A stretch of DNA of 27,860 nucleotides from CAZZEX01 sp964653285 (GTDB taxonomy: Bacteria; Chloroflexota; Anaerolineae; B4-G1): NCBI GenBank assembly GCA_964653285.1, contig CAZZEX010000061.1:1-27860 (forward strand), in the 5' to 3' direction. Below the pieces are notes generated by a model, which was not told the origin of the DNA, made no database searches, and saw only the letters and a program-made list of their open reading frames with translations. This document shows positions 23,585 to 27,860 of this stretch, one piece after another. The stretch's first letter is position 1; each line of letters starts with the position of its first letter. The position numbers and the translations under genes are program-made.

Positions 23585-24688
23585 ATGGGAACGATTCAAG
23601 TCACGCCGGGAGAGCCAGGATGTCTCGTCGTCCAGTTTCCCTATTCACCGGAACGGGTGGCGGCCGTCAAGAGTGTACCTGGCCGGCGGTGGCATCCAGA
23701 GGGGAAGTACTGGACCGTGCCCCATACGCCAGAAGCGCTCGAACGGATGCGTTCCTCGTTCACCAGCGACCGGGTAGTCGTGGCTCTCGCCCCCCCTCGG
23801 TCCCCCCCAATCCTGGGGGGGAAGCGGGCGGTAGAGGCGGCGTCGCCGGAACTGCCGGTGGCGCAGGTGAACGAGGTGGTGACCGCACTGGACGAGGAGT
23901 TGACCCGGCGGGGATACAGCGCCAGGACGCGGGATAACTACCGTCTGCAAACGCAACGCTTTCTCAAGTGGTTGCGGCGTGACCCGGCGACGGCAAGTGG
24001 AGAGGAATTACGGGCGTACCTGTTGGACGTACTGGACAGCGGGCTATCCGCCTCATACGTGCGGCAGGCCCGGGCGGCGTTGGTCGTCGTCTACGAGAAC
24101 CTGCTGGAGCAACCGGAGAAGGTGGCCGACCTGCCCAGCGCGAAAGAGGAGAAGAGTCTGCCGATGGTGCTGAGCCGGGAGGAGGTGAAGCGGCTCTTGA
24201 AAGCAACCGCCAATCTGAGGGAGGAAGCATTGCTGACAGTGATCTACTCGGCGGGGCTGCGGGCGAGTGAAGCGATACAGTTGAGAGTAGATGACATACT
24301 TTCGAAGCGAGGCCAAATCCGCGTCAGAGGCGGGAAGGGGAAGAAAGACCGGTATACCATTCTGGCGGATAAGACGGTGTCGCTGTTGCGGATTTATTAT
24401 CGGGCATACCGGCTGGGAGAATGGGTGTTTCCAGGGCAGGAGCCCGGTACGCACATGTCCAGAAGTAGCGCACAACGCATCTTTAAACGCGCCCGCGAGA
24501 AAGCGGGGGTCAGCACCAGAGCAACCATCCATACGTTGCGGCACTCGTTCGCGACGCATTTACTGGAAAATGGCGTTGACATCCGGTACATCCAGGAGTT
24601 GCTTGGGCACAGTAACATTCGGACGACGCAACGATACACGCACGTGAGCAGACAGCGGGTGGACGAAGTGAAGAGCCCGCTGGACTGA
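23585..24688 (+). CDS. Tyrosine recombinase with HARP-like N-terminal domain
   Basis: A 367-residue site-specific recombinase. Residues about 10-60 form an unusual N-terminal module (YSPERVAAVKSVPGRRWHPE, then GKYWTVP), resembling the HARP/SMARCAL1-type motif. A linker and a SAM-like core-binding domain (about 95-175) follow. The catalytic domain carries R226 (SAGLRASEA), K251 (GKGKKDR), H316-x2-R319 (HTLRHSFATHLLENG), H342 (ELLGH) and the nucleophile Y351 (RYTHV), and ends in VKSPLD, an ending shared with integron integrases. The segment between the lysine and HxxR motifs is short, so the extra patch that defines IntI is absent. I take the ATG at 23585; an in-frame ATG at 23531 would read through the palindromes. 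Same orientation as the cassettes. Confidence 0.88.
   Translation: MGTIQVTPGEPGCLVVQFPYSPERVAAVKSVPGRRWHPEGKYWTVPHTPEALERMRSSFTSDRVVVALAPPRSPPILGGKRAVEAASPELPVAQVNEVVTALDEELTRRGYSARTRDNYRLQTQRFLKWLRRDPATASGEELRAYLLDVLDSGLSASYVRQARAALVVVYENLLEQPEKVADLPSAKEEKSLPMVLSREEVKRLLKATANLREEALLTVIYSAGLRASEAIQLRVDDILSKRGQIRVRGGKGKKDRYTILADKTVSLLRIYYRAYRLGEWVFPGQEPGTHMSRSSAQRIFKRAREKAGVSTRATIHTLRHSFATHLLENGVDIRYIQELLGHSNIRTTQRYTHVSRQRVDEVKSPLD
23802..23821 (+). repeat. C7/G7 hairpin inside the recombinase linker
   Basis: Seven C (23802-23808) and seven G (23815-23821) flank AATCCT and encode part of the flexible linker (PPILGGK) between the HARP-like and core-binding domains. Confidence 0.6.
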
Positions 24689-24689
24689 C

Positions 24690-24718
24690 TTGACGGAGCA
24701 GGCGTCCTGGGATAGAAT
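24690..24718 (+). promoter_or_regulatory. Cassette promoter (Pc-like)
   Basis: TTGACG (24690-24695) and TAGAAT (24713-24718) with a 17-base spacer, immediately after the recombinase stop codon and pointing into the cassettes, 46 bases upstream of the boundary. This position parallels the Pc promoter of integrons. Confidence 0.65.
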
Positions 24719-24732
24719 CCGCGTATAGGTAC

Positions 24733-24758
24733 GTTTGTGGTCACTTGTGACCATAAAC
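24733..24758. repeat. Inverted repeat next to the cassette boundary
   Basis: TGGTCAC (24738-24744) and GTGACCA (24747-24753) are perfect inverted repeats around TT. One mismatch further out, GTTT (24733-24736) and AAAC (24755-24758) continue the symmetry. It overlaps the start of the expected transcript, so it may be an operator or a recombinase binding site (attI-like). Confidence 0.75.
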
Positions 24759-24763
24759 ATATA

Positions 24764-24775
24764 GTTATGTGCCCT
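24764..24775 (+). other. Cassette boundary, putative recombination site
   Basis: GTTATGTGCCCT: its first seven bases fit the integron core site GTTRRRY at all but one position. The 12 bases are the exact reverse complement of AGGGCACATAAC at 26232-26243. Crossover would be expected after the first G. Confidence 0.6.
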
Positions 24776-24828
24776 TGTACGAGACAAGACCTCTCCCACG
24801 TATTCTTATGGTTCTGGGGGGTAGTTTG

Positions 24829-26217
24829 ATGGCAATAGACTGGAGTAAGATCTCTCCCGTGGAATTCGAGAAGCTCTGTTACCGACTTCTTGAGGAAGAG
24901 GGCTTCTTCAACCTTGAATGGTACGGCGCGGCTGGACAAGACAGGGGCCGCGATATCATCGGCTTTCGAGACGAGACTCCATTGCCTGGCCAACGAGTCC
25001 AGAAGAAATGGCTTGTCCAATGCAAACGTTTCTTGACACCACTGTCGAAATGCCATCTACACGACGAACTGGTGAAAGCCGTCGAACATCAGCCCGACGG
25101 CGTTCTCTTTATGGTCTCAAACGCTCTATCGGCCAACCTGCGCGATTGGTTGAAACCTGCCAGTCAGCAGTTCGCGTTTGAATACGTGTTTGTGTGGGAT
25201 GCTGTTCAGTTGGAGTCGCTGCTGAGTAGACACCCAAGCATTCAACAGGAGCTCTTTGGCACACGGGACAGGGCTGCTGATGAGCTTCTCCAGACCATTA
25301 CGGGAGGGGAGAACAAACGTGTTGAGTTCAGAGAGACTGTGCCGTCACCCGAAGCACTAGTTCGCGAGATTTGTGCCTTTGCAAATACAAGCGGCGGCAG
25401 AATTCTCTTGGGAGTGTCAGACGACGGTGCCATCGTAGGTTTCAAGGACGCTCAGATTCAAGATAAGGTACAGAGCTGGTGCAATGATCTATGTGATCCC
25501 CCGATTCGCGATATCGAAACCCGCGAGTACGCTCTACCAGACGGCACAGTAACAGTCATAGAGATCCCTGAGGGTGATGACAAACCCTATCTAGGGAGCC
25601 ATCAAGTCTGGTTACGTGCCGGCATGAGCGTCAGAAACGCCACCAGGGAAGAAACCGGACGGTACTTCGCTAGACGAGGGTTCTTCCAATACTCCCCAGA
25701 TCTTGATTTCGCGCTTGATCTCAAGGCCTACAGAGGACAGTTATCCACGTTCATATCTTCTCTAGAAGAAGGTGACTCCCCGCTTGAGCGTGCCGAGCAT
25801 ATGGAGAAGCTGCTTGAAACGCTTCTGTCAGGCGTTAACGGGTTTGGGGTTCGGTCACGTGTCAGAACTGCTATAACCGAACTCGATTTCATAATCACCA
25901 ACAAGGGTACGAACCCGTTCCTATCACGATTTGACCTGTACATATTGGTCGAGTGGAAAGCCACCAACAGACCTGTAGGCCTAGAATCCATAGACTATCT
26001 GGCTCGCCGCGCCTCGATGATTGGCACCAAGACAGCCATTCTCTTTACAGTCAATGGTCTCACAAAGAGTGCTGTCGAGCAAGTCAGCTTGCTTCACAGA
26101 ACTCAGTCTCTCTACGTCATAGTGCTTGACCGGAAGGATTTGGAAAGCATCGCAACTGGAGAGAACTTCATCTCGATTCTGGAGACAAAGCACATCGCAT
26201 TGGCCCTTGACTATTAG
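24829..26217 (+). CDS. Mrr-like nuclease / Schlafen AlbA_2 / PD-(D/E)XK-like fusion, probable defence protein
   Basis: A 462-residue protein with three recognisable parts. Residues 8-110 resemble Mrr-type restriction endonucleases: SPVEFEKLCYRLLEEEGF, then GAAGQDRGRDIIGF (D38/D42) and WLVQCKR (Q64-x-K66). Residues about 157-285 are a Schlafen AlbA_2 domain: NKRVEFRET, AFANTSGGRILLGVSDDG and VWLRAG. Residues about 340-440 look like a second PD-(D/E)XK fold: TELDFIITNKG (D353) and FDLYILVEWKAT (E375-x-K377), then TKTAILFTVNGL. The ATG at 24829 follows GGGGGG; upstream in-frame ATGs (24769, 24808) lack similarity. It is the only gene of cassette 1, ending 15 bases before the attC-like site. Nuclease plus Schlafen domains suggest defence against phage or plasmids; the target is unknown. 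Confidence 0.8.
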   Translation: MAIDWSKISPVEFEKLCYRLLEEEGFFNLEWYGAAGQDRGRDIIGFRDETPLPGQRVQKKWLVQCKRFLTPLSKCHLHDELVKAVEHQPDGVLFMVSNALSANLRDWLKPASQQFAFEYVFVWDAVQLESLLSRHPSIQQELFGTRDRAADELLQTITGGENKRVEFRETVPSPEALVREICAFANTSGGRILLGVSDDGAIVGFKDAQIQDKVQSWCNDLCDPPIRDIETREYALPDGTVTVIEIPEGDDKPYLGSHQVWLRAGMSVRNATREETGRYFARRGFFQYSPDLDFALDLKAYRGQLSTFISSLEEGDSPLERAEHMEKLLETLLSGVNGFGVRSRVRTAITELDFIITNKGTNPFLSRFDLYILVEWKATNRPVGLESIDYLARRASMIGTKTAILFTVNGLTKSAVEQVSLLHRTQSLYVIVLDRKDLESIATGENFISILETKHIALALDY

Positions 26218-26231
26218 TTGATCTATTGAGG

Positions 26232-26367
26232 AGGGCACATAACCACTCACTGCACCTGACCTGCTAATCGCGCGCCGAATTCGAAAGCGGATTTCGTTGT
26301 TGTGGGTCATCTTGGATAGGAGGATACGCTGCAAACCCGCAGGCAGGTGAGTTCGATACCGTTAGGC
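26232..26367 (+). other. attC-like site of cassette 1
   Basis: First arm: R'' core ACATAAC within AGGGCACATAAC (26232-26243), then L'' CACCTGACCTGC (26253-26264). Second arm: L' GCAGGCAGGTG (26339-26349), complementary to L'' except for one extra base, the sort of bulge that orients attC recombination. It ends with R' GTTAGGC (26361-26367), a perfect GTTRRRY core. The roughly 75-base central part holds a small hairpin (CGAAA/TTTCG, 26282-26296) and no gene. Confidence 0.6.
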
Positions 26368-26370
26368 CGC

Positions 26371-26397
26371 TTGCCACAATCGCAATACCGTTATAAT
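26371..26397 (+). promoter_or_regulatory. Possible promoter inside cassette 2
   Basis: TTGCCA (26371-26376) and a perfect TATAAT (26392-26397), but the spacer is only 15 bases. It would transcribe the tRNA-like element and the HEPN gene together. A CATGA-TT-TCATG palindrome (26449-26460) abuts the tRNA-like element. Confidence 0.4.
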
Positions 26398-26460
26398 ATC
26401 AGCACAGGCTCATTGTTCCGTCAAGTGCGACAATTTATTGCAAGACTGCCATGATTTCAT

Positions 26461-26530
26461 GGGGCGATGGTGTAATGGAAACACACTCACTTTGTGAGAG
26501 TCTACTTGGGTTCGATTCCCAAGCGCCAAA
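26461..26530 (+). tRNA. Degenerate tRNA-like element lacking a normal anticodon loop
   Basis: The 70 bases read as a tRNA cloverleaf: acceptor GGGGCGA; D arm GTGT-AATGGAA-ACAC; A26; stem CTCAC/GTGAG; a long variable region; T arm TTGGG-TTCGATT-CCCAA; then GCGCCAA. The A-box-like TGGTGTAATGG and B-box-like GGTTCGATTCC are well preserved. With the perfect five-pair anticodon stem the loop is only TTT, four bases short, so there is no anticodon. An alternative fold (ACTCA/AGAGT around CTTTGTG) would give UUG (Gln) but has a mismatch and lacks base 26. Only four of seven acceptor pairs form. It is tRNA-derived, but not a normal translating tRNA. Confidence 0.5.
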
Positions 26531-26563
26531 GAGCATTAGATAGTTTCTAGTGCCTTTTGGCGC
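26523..26563 (+). other. Strong hairpin overlapping the tRNA-like 3' end, before the HEPN gene
   Basis: GCGCCAAA (26523-26530) pairs with TTTGGCGC (26556-26563). The stem continues through one G-T pair, one A-C mismatch, GCA/TGC, a T-G pair and TAGA/TCTA to a five-base loop (TAGTT). It uses the tRNA-like 3' acceptor strand, so the two folds exclude each other, and it ends 15 bases before the HEPN start codon. Confidence 0.75.
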
Positions 26564-26578
26564 CTGGGGATCCACAAG

Positions 26579-27313
26579 ATGAAACCACCGAAAAAACTGT
26601 ACCAGTTCCATGTTGCCAACCTTCAAGAGATTGACCGTGCAATGAAGAGAGTAGCGCGTTCACTCCGTGCCGCGATTTCTCAAGGTGACGAGATTACAGT
26701 CTCATCGTTCATGCGCCTATATGCACTTCTGTTAGGAGCATGGGCAGAATGTCGCTTGAGAAAACTCGTCTACGAACCAAAAGGGTTTGACGACTCGGAA
26801 CGAGACACGATACGCGCCGAAAACACACAACTGAAGCGATGGCAAAAAGCGGTAGAAGTGGCCTTCCGCCGACAGTACAAAATTCCAAAGGCCCCCATAA
26901 CAGCCAACGTTTTACCCCACTCAGCGCATTCACGATACGTGGCCCTTTCGGAAATGCTTGCAAGAGATCTCGGTTCGATTATCGAGTTGAGAAACAAGCT
27001 AGCTCACGGCCAATGGGTTTATCCACTGAATAAAGACGGCAACGATGTGGCACAAGAGCAGATGGACGCTCTCAGGGTTGAAAATCTGCTATCCCTGCAA
27101 TTTAAGAAAAGACTACTTGAATCACTTTCAGCAATCATCCACGACTTGGTAGTATCTAAGCCGACATTCGAGAGAGATTTCGATAACCATTTTCGGATAA
27201 TTGTTGAAACACGGCGGAATCTCCAGAACCGTGATTACGCGACTTGGGCACAGAGCATGCGGCAAAAATACCAGCGCGGCAAAGCTAAAAGGTCACGTCT
27301 CGTCAGTTCATAG
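26579..27313 (+). CDS. HEPN-domain protein, probable ribonuclease
   Basis: A 244-residue, all-helical, basic protein. Residues 120-150 hold SEMLARDLGSIIELRNKLAHGQW, with the HEPN signature R138-N-x3-H143 (R-x4-H), the catalytic pair of HEPN RNases in toxin, CRISPR and abortive infection systems. The N-terminal part (FMRLYALLLGAWAECRLRKL) and C-terminal part are helical without other known motifs. The ATG at 26579 has only a distant GGGGA, which is common among cassette genes. The stop is five bases before the attC-like R'' arm, also typical of cassettes. It is preceded by the tRNA-like element and hairpin, which may be substrate, decoy or regulator; this is inference. No antitoxin is visible. 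Confidence 0.75.
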   Translation: MKPPKKLYQFHVANLQEIDRAMKRVARSLRAAISQGDEITVSSFMRLYALLLGAWAECRLRKLVYEPKGFDDSERDTIRAENTQLKRWQKAVEVAFRRQYKIPKAPITANVLPHSAHSRYVALSEMLARDLGSIIELRNKLAHGQWVYPLNKDGNDVAQEQMDALRVENLLSLQFKKRLLESLSAIIHDLVVSKPTFERDFDNHFRIIVETRRNLQNRDYATWAQSMRQKYQRGKAKRSRLVSS

Positions 27314-27317
27314 GGGC

Positions 27318-27417
27318 GCGGCCCAACACCGCATCTGCGATCCGTTCACCCGAAACCGTGCGCCGCGACTAGTTCGCCCAAGCACGGGGGATGGGTGGGT
27401 AAGGTTTGCAGTTAATT
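27318..27417 (+). other. attC-like site of cassette 2
   Basis: R'' GCCCAAC (27321-27327) fits RYYYAAC perfectly, and GCGGCCCAAC (27318-27327) is complementary to the cassette start GTTAGGCCGC at 9 of 10 bases. L'' CTGCGATCC (27335-27343) pairs with GGTTTGCAG (27403-27411) with one wobble and one mismatch. Inner stems CACCC/GGGTG and CCGTGC/GCACGG (27347-27397) close a loop. The last core, GTTAATT (27411-27417), deviates from GTTRRRY at one base and directly abuts L', so the 3' end is less certain. Confidence 0.5.
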
Positions 27418-27450
27418 TGAAGAACCTTATACAACTGTGTGTCCAAGTAG

Positions 27451-27860
27451 GTGCGACGAGCAAAGTTGTTCGTCAACTCCTATCCCCCAGGTGGTGGGGA
27501 GAGAGTGCTGCCCTACGGCGGGAGAATGGCTATCAAACGTCGGCGTGCAAGGGTAGAAAGGGGATAAACTGCCAGCCGAAAGCGGCGACGCCTCGAACAG
27601 GTGGCCAAGGTCAGGATTTTCGACAAAGGCACGTAAGCGTCGTGAGTTAGAACCTGCCAAACGGCTGAAGTCTGTAGAACAGACAAAGGCAGGCCCAAAA
27701 GGGAAACGTCTCCATTCGGCCACGTAGTATAGCGGGGTACGTGGTATTCACTCGATACGAGGGACACGGCGTACAGCATCGTCCTAAAGTCACGGAAAAT
27801 GGACATATGGAACGGACATGCTTTGTCAAGCTCGGCGATGGCCGATAGGCGCGCGAGAAT
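27451..27860 (+). mobile_element. Structured RNA, probable 5' part of a group II intron (runs off window)
   Basis: The segment starts GTGCGACGAG, matching the group II intron 5' consensus GUGYG. It has no credible gene but many stems: GACGAGCA/TGTTCGTC (27455-27474), a long-range TATCCCC/GGGGATA (27481-27487 with 27560-27566), GCCG-AAAG-CGGC (27575-27586), CCTGCC/GGCAGG enclosing GTCTGT-AGA-ACAGAC (27653-27693), CCC-AAAA-GGG, and CCACGT/ACGTGG (27720-27744). This density fits domain I of such an intron, whose reverse transcriptase gene would lie beyond the window. The exact class is not determined; another large structured RNA is possible. Confidence 0.6.

Larger units (their letters stand above)
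23535..27417 (+). mobile_element. Integron-like island: recombinase, promoter and two gene cassettes
   Basis: The unit comprises a tyrosine recombinase, a promoter, a boundary site at 24764, and two consecutive segments. In each segment the first bases (GTTATGTGCCCT; GTTAGGCCGC) are the reverse complement of a sequence shortly after the gene's stop codon (12 of 12 and 9 of 10 bases). That is the defining geometry of integron cassettes, where the cassette start completes the attC of the same cassette. Base composition in the cassettes is visibly more AT-rich than in the flanking genes. The reading as an integron-like system is inference, since the recombinase is not a typical IntI. Confidence 0.65.

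Noticed and set aside
23585..24688. Canonical integron integrase (IntI)
   Set aside because: The region between the lysine and HxxR motifs is too short for the IntI patch. I therefore call it a tyrosine recombinase of another class despite the KSPLD ending.
26461..26563. tmRNA or circularly permuted tRNA gene
   Set aside because: No tag reading frame or pseudoknots are evident. The sequence after the downstream TTGGCGC does not form a D arm, so a permuted gene is only a remote option.
27201..27650. 149-residue open frame starting inside the HEPN gene
   Set aside because: It runs through the attC-like site and into the structured RNA, with no recognisable protein features.

Overview
The window looks like a contig from an uncultured Chloroflexota-like bacterium (Anaerolineae-type). 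This is inferred from the GC-rich backbone, RecG with an N-terminal extension, AmaP/Asp23 proteins, a fatty acid kinase cluster, Gram-positive-style lipid genes and abundant 7-bp tandem repeats. No 16S or marker search was possible, so the phylum is tentative. A 100-N scaffold gap (6950-7049) shows it is an assembled draft.

Layout. 1-4901 (minus): amaP, scpB, a surface-anchored Pro/Thr-rich protein, rluB, cmk and a truncated PDZ/radical SAM DUF512 protein. 4987-10287 (minus): a tightly overlapping glycosylation operon of a family 2 glycosyltransferase, a GT39-like membrane glycosyltransferase and a YfhO-like membrane protein split by the gap. A divergent promoter pair leads to a nucleotidyltransferase-HAD phosphatase fusion (10431-11891). 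Then come a toxin-antitoxin pair, rlmN and rpe (plus), with rpmB on the opposite strand. 14978-23495 (plus) is a housekeeping run: asp23, fakA, two fakB/degV genes, recG, coaD, a coiled-coil protein, rpmF and fabD. Fatty acid activation, CoA synthesis and malonyl transfer sit together here.

The unusual part is 23535-27860. A tyrosine recombinase with a HARP-like N-terminal domain and no sign of the IntI-specific insertion is followed by a near-consensus promoter, an inverted repeat and a sequence that reads as an integron-type cassette boundary. The first 12 bases at this boundary are the exact reverse complement of a sequence 1.46 kb downstream, 15 bases after the stop codon of the next gene. 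That is the relation expected between the start of a gene cassette and the first arm (R'') of its own attC. The same relation (9 of 10 bases) holds for the following gene. Cassette 1 encodes a three-part protein: Mrr-like nuclease, Schlafen AlbA_2 domain, and a second PD-(D/E)XK-like domain. Cassette 2 encodes a HEPN (R-x4-H) protein preceded by a tRNA-like element whose anticodon loop appears deleted, and by a strong hairpin. After the second attC-like site lies a densely structured, non-coding stretch resembling the 5' end of a group II intron. I read this as a non-canonical integron-like island carrying likely defence genes.

A second theme is a family of 7-bp tandem repeats. At least nine sites carry them, several in frame inside genes. 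The repeated units are free of stop codons in the coding direction, so arrays of any length stay open but change the downstream frame unless copy number changes by three. One array forms the linker of the nucleotidyltransferase-HAD fusion, and another surrounds the assembly gap in the YfhO gene.
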